A stretch of DNA of 8,071 nucleotides from Planctomycetota bacterium (GTDB lineage Bacteria > Planctomycetota > Planctomycetia > Isosphaerales > Isosphaeraceae). A model generated the notes under the pieces. That model did no database searches, had not been told where the DNA came from, and saw only the letters and a program-made list of their open reading frames with translations. Below, in pieces: positions 1-5,879 of the stretch (position 1 is its first letter; every line of letters begins with the position of its first letter). The stretch is from the NCBI GenBank assembly GCA_021777685.1, contig JAJYDH010000302.1, positions 1 to 8,071 of the forward strand, read 5' to 3'. A program made the translations under genes and the position numbers.

Positions 1-41
1 CAAGCTCCGCTCCGGAAAGCGGGAGCAAGCTCCCGCACTCC
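1..41. repeat. REP-like imperfect repeat with hairpin
   Basis: Positions 19-25 (GCGGGAG) and 30-36 (CTCCCGC) form a perfect 7-bp stem around a CAAG loop. The string CAAGCTCC-GC-TCC at 1-13 recurs with small insertions at 26-41 (CAAGCTCCCGCACTCC), so the window edge seems to cut a short imperfect array. Elements reading GCGGGAGC-AA-GCTCCCGC resemble the REP-type intergenic palindromes common in large G+C-rich genomes. That likeness is recognition, not a search result. Confidence 0.45.
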
Positions 42-109
42 AGATGACCCGGGAGGGTGAGCGTTTGGAAGACGAACCCGTTCGAAGATCACTCGACCGG
101 CGACGACCC

Positions 110-139
110 TCACCCCGGCCCTCTCCCGGAGGGAGAGGG
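110..139. repeat. Intergenic palindromic repeat (CCCTCTCCC hairpin)
   Basis: CCCTCTCCC at 119-127 and GGGAGAGGG at 131-139 form a perfect 9-bp stem with a 3-base GGA loop, preceded by CTCACCCCGG. This is a familiar dispersed bacterial repeat, often mistranslated as PHPGPLPEGEG. One frame across it reads exactly that, a sign of a repeat and not of a gene. It could also act as a bidirectional mRNA 3' end for the leftward aminotransferase transcript, but no T-tract follows on either strand. Confidence 0.6.
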
Positions 140-242
140 AGGCGGAAAAGGCCGCGCCCGAATCTCCCGGGTTGCGCCGATTCTCGGCCGTTCTTCGTCC
201 CATTTGAACCCATTTGCGTCGACCCCCGGCCCTTTCCCGCTC

Positions 243-260
243 CCGGTCGAAGGCGACCGG
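243..260 (-). terminator. Possible 3' hairpin of the aminotransferase mRNA
   Basis: CCGGTCG (243-249) and CGACCGG (254-260) make a perfect 7-bp stem with a 4-base loop, about 63 bases past the aminotransferase stop codon. No T-run follows on the minus strand, so it would be a non-canonical or stabilising 3' hairpin. Such stems also arise by chance in G+C-rich DNA. Confidence 0.3.
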
Positions 261-323
261 CCATTCCGGTTTATTATCGCGAAACCGAGGGGACGCCGAA
301 CCGGGTTTCCGGCCGGGATTTCG

Positions 324-1439
324 TTAACGGGGGTCGCGGGCGAGCCCCTTGAGGACTTCGAGCCCCCGCGCGAGGGTATTGTCGTCGACGGCGTAGGAGA
401 TCCGGAAGTGGGTGTCCCGCCGGCTGAAGACGTTGCCGGGGATGATCAGGAGCGACCGGCGGATCGCCTCGGCGACGAACTCGGTCGCGGTGCCCCAGGG
501 GGCCCGGGGGAAGGCGTAGAAGGCGCCGCCGGGCCTGGCGATCTCGTAGAGGTCGCCCAGCGCGGCGACCACGGCGTCGCGCTTCCTCTTGTAGGCGTCG
601 ACCTGCGCGGATAGATCCTGGTCGAGGGCGACGACGCCGGCCTTCTGGACGATGCTGGGGGCGCAGACGTAGCTGAACTGCTGGAGCTTGGCCATCTCCT
701 GGATCAAGCGGGCCGGCCCGTGGGCGTAGCCCAGCCGCCAGCCGGTCATCCCGTGCGACTTCGAGAACCCGTCGACCACCAGCACGTCCTCGTTCGAGGT
801 CGCGGGCGTGGCGAACGGCTCGTCGAAGCAGAAGGCGCGGTAGACCTCGTCGCTGATGAGCAGGATGTCCCGCTCTCGGCAGAGCCTCGCCAGCGCGGCC
901 ATCTCGTCGGACGAGGCCACGGCGCCCGTGGGGTTGGTCGGGCTGTTGACGATCAGGCACTTCGTCTTCGGGGTGATCGCGGCGGCGACCTTGGCGAGGT
1001 CGATCCGGAAGTCGGGATAGGTGTCGACCAGCACCGACGTCCCGCCCGCCAGGGTGACGAGGTGGCGGTACATCACGAAGTACGGGTCGAAGATGATGAC
1101 CTCGTCGCCGGGGTCGACCACGCAGCAGAGGGCCAGCAGCAAGGCGCCCGAGGTCCCCGAGGTGATGAGGACCTGGCGGTCGGCGTGGCGGAACTCGGCG
1201 TCGACGGCGGACTGGAGCTTGTCCCGCAGCTCGGGGATGCCCTGGGTCTGGGTGTAGGCGTTGAAGCCCCCCTCGATCGCCCCGATCGCGGCCGACTTGA
1301 CCGGGTCGGCCACGTCGAAGTCGGGCAGGCCGATCGAGAGGTTGATCGGGTCCTTCATGGCCTTCGCCATGTCGAACGCCTTGCGGATGCCCGAAGCGTC
1401 GATGTGCTTCATCCGGTCGGCGATCCAGGCATCGTTCAC
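324..1439 (-). CDS. PLP-dependent class I/II aminotransferase (aspartate aminotransferase-like)
   Basis: A 371-residue fold-type I aminotransferase, predicted to be cytoplasmic and to move an amino group between an amino acid and a 2-oxo acid through pyridoxal phosphate. Visible landmarks are the N-terminal LSIGLPDFD (34-42), the cofactor-loop NSPTNPTG (165-172), SDEVY with the ring-binding Asp197 and Tyr200, SKSHGMTGWRLGY with the Schiff-base Lys227, and FRISYA with the carboxylate-binding Arg346. All expected key residues are present and the length is normal for the family. I chose the GTG start at 1439. The frame stays open to an ATG at 1526 and beyond, but a good promoter (1484-1513) lies inside that extension and the extra residues resemble no aminotransferase N-terminus. 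Substrate cannot be read from sequence; aspartate, alanine or aromatic specificity are all possible. It diverges from the membrane-protein gene at 1592. Confidence 0.93.
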   Translation of the reverse strand: MNDAWIADRMKHIDASGIRKAFDMAKAMKDPINLSIGLPDFDVADPVKSAAIGAIEGGFNAYTQTQGIPELRDKLQSAVDAEFRHADRQVLITSGTSGALLLALCCVVDPGDEVIIFDPYFVMYRHLVTLAGGTSVLVDTYPDFRIDLAKVAAAITPKTKCLIVNSPTNPTGAVASSDEMAALARLCRERDILLISDEVYRAFCFDEPFATPATSNEDVLVVDGFSKSHGMTGWRLGYAHGPARLIQEMAKLQQFSYVCAPSIVQKAGVVALDQDLSAQVDAYKRKRDAVVAALGDLYEIARPGGAFYAFPRAPWGTATEFVAEAIRRSLLIIPGNVFSRRDTHFRISYAVDDNTLARGLEVLKGLARDPR

Positions 1440-1483
1440 GTCGGGGGTCTCGCGGTGGCCTCGGCTAGATGGGTCGTCCGAAC

Positions 1484-1513
1484 ATTCTAACCGGGGCCCC
1501 TGTTCGTTGCCAA
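1484..1513 (-). promoter_or_regulatory. Sigma-70-type promoter of the aminotransferase gene
   Basis: Read on the minus strand, TTGGCA (1513-1508) and TAGAAT (1489-1484) are separated by 18 bases, each matching its consensus at 5 of 6 positions. Transcription would begin near 1477, leaving a leader of about 38 bases before the GTG at 1439. The spacer contains the palindrome GGGGCCCC (1493-1500). Confidence 0.55.
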
Positions 1514-1536
1514 AGGGGTCGGTCATGGCGTACCCT
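1507..1536 (+). promoter_or_regulatory. Candidate promoter of the 1592-4104 gene cluster
   Basis: TTGCCA (1507-1512, 5 of 6 matches) is followed after 18 bases by TACCCT (1531-1536, only 3 of 6). The predicted start near 1543 leaves about 49 bases before the ATG at 1592. The -35 box overlaps that of the opposite promoter, because TTGCCAA reads TTGGCAA on the other strand. The inverted repeat CCCCT (1497-1501)/AGGGG (1514-1518) flanks the shared element. The poor -10 keeps confidence low. Confidence 0.3.
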
Positions 1537-1591
1537 GGCTGTTCGGCCCGAGGTCCGGGCCCATCCGCCTTCCGTCCGAGCTTCGGGGACG

Positions 1592-2098
1592 ATGCGCCGA
1601 CCGATCTCGCTCCTGGTGTTCCCGGTCGTGGCCGCGACCGCCGTCCTTTCCTCGCTGGCGAGGATCGTCTCGGGGTCGTCCGCCCCGGCGGACATTCGGG
1701 ACCTCCTCGACCTGGTCGCGATCTGCTCGACCTTCGGGGCCCATGTGACGGCGCAGGAGTACCTGGAGTCATGCCGGACCCGGATCAGGTCGCGGGTCGA
1801 GACCGAGGGCCTGCCGGCCTGGGTCGGGGCCCAGGCGGAGAAGAACTGCTGGAAGGCCATCCCCCATCTCTGGGTCGGATACCTGCTCCCTGGCCTTGTG
1901 ATGTGGTCCTGGGCGAGCGGCCACAAGGGCCTCGTGAGCGGCGCCTGGTTTGACGGGCTCCTGGCCTTCAACCTGACGTTCCAGGTCGGTGCGTTCGTCG
2001 GGGAATACGCCGTCATGACCGCCCAGACGCGGCTCTGGCGGGATGTCGGCGGATGGGTCAAGAAGCCGGACGCCGGTCTGGTCGATAGCGTTGCTTGA
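1592..2098 (+). CDS. Unrecognised membrane protein
   Basis: A 168-residue protein I do not recognise. Hydrophobic stretches at about 6-26, 37-53, 90-109 and 119-142 suggest three or four membrane helices, with a charged segment rich in Arg and Glu at 56-72 between them. The polar C-terminus contains WVKKPD. The chosen ATG is preceded by GGGGAC at a suitable distance and starts directly at the first helix. An in-frame ATG at 1469 would add 41 Arg/Pro-rich residues overlapping the divergent promoters and is unlikely. The stop codon overlaps an ATG of the following exporter frame (TGATG at 2096-2100), so the two genes are probably expressed together and may work together at the membrane. No function can be assigned. 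Confidence 0.72.
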   Translation: MRRPISLLVFPVVAATAVLSSLARIVSGSSAPADIRDLLDLVAICSTFGAHVTAQEYLESCRTRIRSRVETEGLPAWVGAQAEKNCWKAIPHLWVGYLLPGLVMWSWASGHKGLVSGAWFDGLLAFNLTFQVGAFVGEYAVMTAQTRLWRDVGGWVKKPDAGLVDSVA

Positions 2099-2130
2099 TG
2101 CGTCCGGGATGGGAAGGGGAATCGTCGCCG

Positions 2131-3375
2131 ATGTCGTCGCTGGGTCTCGTGGTCGCGATCGTGCTGGTCGACTTGCTGGGCTTCAGCCTGGTGATGCCGC
2201 TGCTGGCCCCCTTCGCCAAGGAATACGGGTTCAGCCCGCTGCAAATCGGGCTCCTGGTGGCCGGGTATCCGATGGCGCAGCTCGTCGCCGGGCCGATCCT
2301 GGGCCGTCTGAGCGACCGCTACGGCCGGCGGCCGGTCCTGGCGGCCAGCCAGTTCGGCACGGCGGTCTCGTTCGTCATCCTGGGGCTGTCGAACAGCTTC
2401 ACGGTCATGTTCCTGGCCAGGCTGCTCGACGGCGCCTCGGGGGGCAACATCCTGGTGGCGCAGGCTTACGTGGCCGACGTGACGAAGCCCGAGGAGCGAT
2501 CGAGGGGGTATGGGCTGATCGGCATGGCGTTCGGGCTGGGGTTCGTGCTCGGGCCGCTTTTGGGGCTGGCCCTGGTGCAACTGCCGGTCGCGCCGGAGTG
2601 GCGGCTCCGGGTGCCGTTTTTGGTCGCGGCGGGGTTCTCGACGATCGCGTGGGTCCTGGTGCTCCTCCGCCTGCCCGAGTCGCTGCCGAAGGACGCGAGG
2701 GCCCGCCAGGGGGCCCGGGTGGTGAGCCGCCGAGGGGTGGCCGACGCCTTCGGCCTGCCGGGGGTCGGCCGGATGATCGGGCTGGGCGCGCTGGTGGCGC
2801 TGGGGTTCGCGGCGCTGGAGGGGACGTTCAGCCTCTACCTCGAAGGGCGGCAAAAATGGGGACCGGCCGGCGTCATGGCCGGGTTCACGTTCCTCGGGCT
2901 GGTCACGGCGATGGTGCAGGGGGGGCTGGTCCGCCGGCTCGCCCCGAAGTACGGCGAGCCCCGGCTGATCGTCGTCGGCCTGGTCGTGCTGATCGCCGGC
3001 TTCGCCGGACTCGGATTGGCCTACGGGACGGCCGCCGTCCTGGCGGCGACGCTGCTCGTCGGGGTCGGGCAGGGGCTGGTCTCGCCGACGGTCAGCGGCC
3101 TGATCTCGCGGATCACGCCGGCGAGCGAGCAAGGGGCGGTCTTCGGCACCCTGAGTTCCGCGCAGACGCTGGCCCGGATGGTGAACTACGTCCTGGCCAA
3201 CCTCCTGTTCGGCCGGGGGAGCACCGCCGCACCCTTCTGGGAGGCCGCCGCCATCGCGCTCGGGGCGCTGGTCCTGGCGGGCGCGACCCTGCCGACGGTC
3301 GCGAAGCTCTCGGGGTCCGGGGCTCCGGGCCGGGACCTGGGCGAGCCGATCCCCTCCGGCGCGGCGGAACTCTGA
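2131..3375 (+). CDS. MFS transporter, DHA1/TetA-like drug exporter
   Basis: A 414-residue inner-membrane protein of the major facilitator superfamily, with about 12 hydrophobic helices. The loop between helices 2 and 3 carries the family signature GRLSDRYGRR (58-67). Helix 4 has the LARLLDGASGG stretch expected near motif B. Helix 5 has GMAFGLGFVLGPLLG (131-145), the motif C typical of drug:proton antiporters. The opening segment (VDLLGFSLVMPLL) and the AYVADVT region resemble TetA-type exporters. It probably exports a small molecule in exchange for protons; the substrate is unknown and resistance should not be assumed. The start at 2131 is preceded by GGAAGGGGA about 10 bases upstream and begins just before helix 1. 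An ATG at 2098, overlapping the upstream stop, would add 11 residues and give strict coupling. The small gene at 3400 follows after 24 bases. Confidence 0.92.
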   Translation: MSSLGLVVAIVLVDLLGFSLVMPLLAPFAKEYGFSPLQIGLLVAGYPMAQLVAGPILGRLSDRYGRRPVLAASQFGTAVSFVILGLSNSFTVMFLARLLDGASGGNILVAQAYVADVTKPEERSRGYGLIGMAFGLGFVLGPLLGLALVQLPVAPEWRLRVPFLVAAGFSTIAWVLVLLRLPESLPKDARARQGARVVSRRGVADAFGLPGVGRMIGLGALVALGFAALEGTFSLYLEGRQKWGPAGVMAGFTFLGLVTAMVQGGLVRRLAPKYGEPRLIVVGLVVLIAGFAGLGLAYGTAAVLAATLLVGVGQGLVSPTVSGLISRITPASEQGAVFGTLSSAQTLARMVNYVLANLLFGRGSTAAPFWEAAAIALGALVLAGATLPTVAKLSGSGAPGRDLGEPIPSGAAEL

Positions 3376-3399
3376 CCCGATCGAGAAAGGGGGGCGACC

Positions 3400-3738
3400 G
3401 TGCGGCTTCCCCGCGTGACCGTGCGTCGGCTGATGATCCTCGTGGCGATCGCGGGACTGCTGCTGGCGGCGGGTCGGGCCTGGAACCTCCGGGCGGACTA
3501 CCTCCTGCGGGCGAGTTATCATGAGAGCCGGGCGAGAATCCTGGAGGTCATCCGCGATCGGGGCGAACCGAGCTACTTCAGGCCGGCGGATCGGTCCCGA
3601 CCCGCCCTCGACAGGGCCGAGGCCGACCGACGCCACGCCGCATCCGTCGCCTATCACGAGGCCCTGCGCCGGAAGTACGAGGCCGCCGCCCGCCGTCCCT
3701 GGCTCCCCGTCGAGCCCGACCCTCCCGGGCCGGAGTGA
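3400..3738 (+). CDS. Small single-helix protein of a planctomycete family
   Basis: A 112-residue protein starting with GTG, preceded by an AAAGGGGGG ribosome-binding sequence. It has a basic N-terminus (VTVRRLM), one hydrophobic helix at about 11-25, a charged probable helix (31-53), a proline-containing middle, and a second charged segment with the regular pattern YHEALRRKYEAAARRPWLPVEPDPP near the end. I recognise the N-terminal pattern and the PWLPVEPDPP tail as recurring in many small uncharacterised planctomycete proteins; this is recall, not a search. The likely form is a membrane-anchored protein with the bulk on one side, possibly helical or coiled. It sits 24 bases after the exporter and 45 bases before the next gene, so it is probably in the same transcript. 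Function unknown. Confidence 0.75.
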   Translation: MRLPRVTVRRLMILVAIAGLLLAAGRAWNLRADYLLRASYHESRARILEVIRDRGEPSYFRPADRSRPALDRAEADRRHAASVAYHEALRRKYEAAARRPWLPVEPDPPGPE

Positions 3739-3783
3739 GGGACGCGGGCGGGTCCGGCGAGGATCTTGGAGGAGGGTCGGCCG

Positions 3784-4104
3784 ATGATTCGAAAGTTTCG
3801 CGCCGGGCTGCTGATGGCCCTTGTTTTCCCGGCGGCCGGTTGCTCGACGAGGCCGGACCACCCGATGATCTATGAGATCAAGACGAACGATTACGTGGTC
3901 GAATTCGATGGTAAGCAGAAGAGGGCGACGATCGGGGCGGAACTCGTCACGATCGTGAGGATACCGGAAGATATCCAGGTCGCCGGGGGGCTCTTGCGGG
4001 TCGGCCCCCACGATTACGGGTCGGTCAAGCGGAACGACAAGATCTCGGTGGTCGGCGGCAAGGTCGCGGTCAACGGCCAGGCCCGGTCGCCGTCGGGCTC
4101 GTGA
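3784..4104 (+). CDS. Small putative lipoprotein of unknown function
   Basis: A 106-residue protein with an exported N-terminus: basic MIRKFR, a hydrophobic run (7-17) and PAAGC ending at Cys20. This resembles a lipoprotein signal, though Ala instead of Leu at -3 makes the lipobox atypical. The mature part is mostly short beta-type segments (YVVEFD, ATIGAELVTIVRI, ISVVGGKVAVNG), suggesting a small beta-rich domain; I recognise no family. The start is fixed by a strong GGAGGAGG (3768-3775) 8 bases upstream; a frame extension to 3766 would include that site and is not used. It is the last gene of the rightward cluster beginning at 1592. Confidence 0.68.
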   Translation: MIRKFRAGLLMALVFPAAGCSTRPDHPMIYEIKTNDYVVEFDGKQKRATIGAELVTIVRIPEDIQVAGGLLRVGPHDYGSVKRNDKISVVGGKVAVNGQARSPSGS

Positions 4105-4143
4105 GTCGGCTCCCCGGCCGCGAACTCGACGCGATCGGAACGG

Positions 4144-4172
4144 TTGTGACGTGTACTTTTGCTCTCTATTGT
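4144..4172 (+). promoter_or_regulatory. Candidate promoter for the HD-domain exonuclease gene
   Basis: TTGTGA (4144-4149) and TATTGT (4167-4172) are spaced by 17 bases, each matching consensus at 4 of 6 positions. They lie in the least G+C-rich part of the window (about 4140-4230), between two genes, as expected of a promoter. The start near 4179 would give a leader of about 140 bases before the ATG at 4319. Confidence 0.35.
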
Positions 4173-4318
4173 ACGGGACACGCGAACATGCTATCTCCTT
4201 GAACCGTAGTCGCCAGATGATTAGCTCTCAACCCCGGGCGGTCTCCGCGACGATAATGAAGAGACGTCGCGTCGCGCCGTCATCGCGAGGGGGCGAAGTC
4301 CGAAAGGGGCGTCGGAGC

Positions 4319-5365
4319 ATGGCGGGCACGGACACGGCGATCGTCAGGCTATCCGACCTGGTCGACGGCCAGGAGGGGGAGTTCTTCGCCGCGCTGGTGA
4401 AGACCGACAAGGGGACCGACAAGCACGGCAACCCCTATTACAAGTGCCACTTCCGCGACAAGCGGGCCACCCGCGTGGCGCCGATCTGGTCGTCGGACCC
4501 GCTCCTGACGTTCGCGGCCGAGTGGACCCCGTATGCCGGCTACCGGATCAGGGCCAAGGCGGAAAACTCGAAGTACGGCCCGCAGATCAAGCTGATCGAG
4601 TGCCGCGAGGTCGTCCCCGAGGACGCGGAGGACGGCTACGACTTCTTCGACCTGGTCGAGAGTTCGAAGTACCCGCCCGGGTCGTGCTTCGCCCGCATCC
4701 TCGGCTTCATCGACCAGCAGATCCGCCGGCCTCACCTGGCCCGGCTGGTCCGCGAGATCCTCGAAGAGAACGCCGAGCTGTTCCAGAAGATGCCCGCCGC
4801 GCAGGCGCTGCATCACGGCTTCAGCGGCGGGCTGGTCGAGCACATCTGGAGCGTGACGAGGGTCGCCATCGGCCTGATCAAGCACTACGCCGAATATTAT
4901 GATGGCCTGAACCCGCCGCTCGACCGCGACGTGGTCGTGGCGGCGGCGATCCTCCACGACATCGGCAAGCTCCGCGAGCTGGCCTATCACCCGGTCGAGG
5001 CGAAGTACACCAAGCACGGCACGCTGATCGGCCACATCGTCCTGGGCCGGGACATGGTCCGCGACAAGGCCCGACAGATCGCCGACTTCCCCGAGGAGAC
5101 GCTCCTGCTCCTGGAGCACGCCATCCTGGCGCACCACGGCAAGGCCGAGTTCGGCGCCCCGAAGGAGCCGTGCACGATCGAGGCCCTGATCGTCCACTAC
5201 GCCGACGAGATCGACGCCAAGATCAACGCCGTCGCCGCCGAGCGGATGCGCTCGACCACCGAGGACGAGTTCACCGGCAAGATCTACGCGGTCGACAACC
5301 GCCGGTTCTACAAGGGCATCCCCGTCGAGGCCCCGTCCGACGACGACCTCGACGCGATCGGCTGA
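4319..5365 (+). CDS. 3'-5' exoribonuclease, YhaM family (OB-fold plus HD domain)
   Basis: A 348-residue predicted cytoplasmic, metal-dependent 3'-5' nuclease that would trim or degrade RNA, perhaps also single-stranded DNA, as Bacillus YhaM does. Residues about 7-97 form an OB-fold-like nucleic-acid-binding domain (the segment KHGNPYYKCHFRDK is typical). Residues about 155-300 form an HD phosphohydrolase domain with GGLVEHIWS (His175), ILHDIGK (His213-Asp214), TLIGHI (His239), HAILAHHG (His267, His272-His273) and VHYADEIDAK (Asp296), so the metal-binding set appears complete. Length is slightly above YhaM, with an acidic tail (APSDDDLDAIG). I start at 4319 because the protein then begins directly at the OB domain and AAGGGG lies about 10 bases upstream. 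The frame stays open back to 4151, but that stretch looks like leader DNA. The membrane-protein gene follows after 35 bases. Confidence 0.9.
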   Translation: MAGTDTAIVRLSDLVDGQEGEFFAALVKTDKGTDKHGNPYYKCHFRDKRATRVAPIWSSDPLLTFAAEWTPYAGYRIRAKAENSKYGPQIKLIECREVVPEDAEDGYDFFDLVESSKYPPGSCFARILGFIDQQIRRPHLARLVREILEENAELFQKMPAAQALHHGFSGGLVEHIWSVTRVAIGLIKHYAEYYDGLNPPLDRDVVVAAAILHDIGKLRELAYHPVEAKYTKHGTLIGHIVLGRDMVRDKARQIADFPEETLLLLEHAILAHHGKAEFGAPKEPCTIEALIVHYADEIDAKINAVAAERMRSTTEDEFTGKIYAVDNRRFYKGIPVEAPSDDDLDAIG

Positions 5366-5400
5366 ATCGATCGGTCCCGATGACCTCTGGGACTGGGGTG

Positions 5401-5730
5401 ATGAGCGAGTCAGGAGCGGAATCCTTCGAGACGCAAGGGGCCGGCCGGCTCGCCGGGATCGCGAAGGTCGAGAGCTACCTCGCCCTGGCCATCGCGCTGC
5501 TGGCCCTACTCGACGCAATCCTCCATCCCTTCCCGGTGATCCCCCGATTCGGCCAACCGGCCGACCAGATCGTCGGCATCACCCTGTTGGCCTGCGGATT
5601 CCTACTCTCCATCAGCGGTGCCCGTCACTCGGCGGGCCATGCCCGGATCGCGGCCCGGGTGAGCCTCGCGTTCTACGCCCTCGTGTCGGCGATGATCATC
5701 CTGGCGTCCCTGGCCTCCTTCGGCCGTTGA
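5401..5730 (+). CDS. Small three-helix membrane protein, unrecognised
   Basis: A 109-residue protein with a polar N-terminus (1-23) and three hydrophobic segments at about 25-43, 55-73 and 86-106, joined by short loops (HPFPVIPRFGQPAD and GARHSAGHAR). It looks like a small integral inner-membrane protein; no family is recognised and no catalytic motif is evident. The ATG at 5401 is preceded by a G-rich stretch; an in-frame ATG at 5380 would add 7 residues and cannot be excluded. It follows the exonuclease gene by 35 bases with no terminator-like structure between, so it is probably cotranscribed, though no functional link is evident. Confidence 0.68.
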   Translation: MSESGAESFETQGAGRLAGIAKVESYLALAIALLALLDAILHPFPVIPRFGQPADQIVGITLLACGFLLSISGARHSAGHARIAARVSLAFYALVSAMIILASLASFGR

Positions 5731-5748
5731 CGAGCGGCCCATCGGCAA

Positions 5749-5771
5749 GCCGGGCGAGCGGTCGGCCCGGC
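5749..5771 (+). terminator. Hairpin after the small membrane-protein gene
   Basis: GCCGGGC (5749-5755) and GCCCGGC (5765-5771) form a perfect 7-bp stem with a 9-base loop, 18 bases past the stop codon. No T-tract follows. Its position between a stop codon and the next promoter (5777-5805) supports a transcript-end role, but the missing T-tract leaves this uncertain. Confidence 0.35.
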
Positions 5772-5776
5772 AGCCC

Positions 5777-5805
5777 TTGGCGGTCCCCGGGATGTTCCCT
5801 ACAAT
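5777..5805 (+). promoter_or_regulatory. Sigma-70-type promoter of the YHS-like lipoprotein gene
   Basis: TTGGCG (5777-5782, 4 of 6 matches) and TACAAT (5800-5805, 5 of 6) are spaced by exactly 17 bases. Transcription would start near 5812, about 68 bases before the ATG at 5880. The spacer ends in a short inverted repeat, GGGA-TGT-TCCC (5789-5799), abutting the -10 box. Confidence 0.55.
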
Positions 5806-5813
5806 CGGGGGGT

Positions 5814-5841
5814 CCCGGCCGGCCCGAGCGGGCTCGCCGGG
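5814..5841 (+). other. Hairpin at the predicted mRNA 5' end
   Basis: Outer arms CCCGGC (5814-5819) and GCCGGG (5836-5841) and inner arms GCCC (5822-5825) and GGGC (5830-5833) pair around a GAGC tetraloop, with a symmetrical two-by-two internal loop. It begins within a few bases of the predicted start, where such a stem could protect the mRNA. G+C-rich DNA makes chance stems common. Confidence 0.35.
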
Positions 5842-5879
5842 TGTGACCGATCCCCGAATCGCCCCGAGAGATCCACCCG

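Larger units (their letters stand above)
1..323. other. Non-coding left flank with REP-like hairpins
   Basis: No open frame here looks like a real protein. The frames that exist are Arg/Pro/Gly-rich and run antisense into the aminotransferase gene. The stretch holds three strong hairpins (19-36, 119-139 and 243-260, described separately) and otherwise low-information G+C-rich DNA, with a short A+T-richer patch around 263-283. It is best read as the spacer downstream of the leftward aminotransferase gene. What lies further left cannot be seen. Confidence 0.6.

Noticed and set aside
57..614. A rightward frame beginning with a PHPGPLPEGEGG-type sequence
   Set aside because: That peptide is the usual mistranslation of a dispersed palindromic repeat, and the rest is antisense to the aminotransferase.
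1469..1591. N-terminal extension of the membrane-protein frame by 41 residues
   Set aside because: It would overlap the divergent promoters, is Arg/Pro-rich, and a ribosome-binding site supports the ATG at 1592.
1465..4011. An 848-codon open frame on the minus strand across the four-gene rightward cluster
   Set aside because: It is rich in Arg, Pro, Gln, His and Asp with no domain, and runs antisense to an MFS transporter with clear motifs. Long antisense frames are expected at this base composition.
4151..4318. N-terminal extension of the exonuclease frame by 56 residues
   Set aside because: The stretch is less G+C-rich, contains the candidate promoter and stems, and adds residues ahead of an otherwise complete OB domain.
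4349..5518. A 389-codon minus-strand frame opposite the exonuclease gene
   Set aside because: Antisense shadow of a gene with complete HD-domain motifs; repetitive Val/Asp/Leu/Arg composition.
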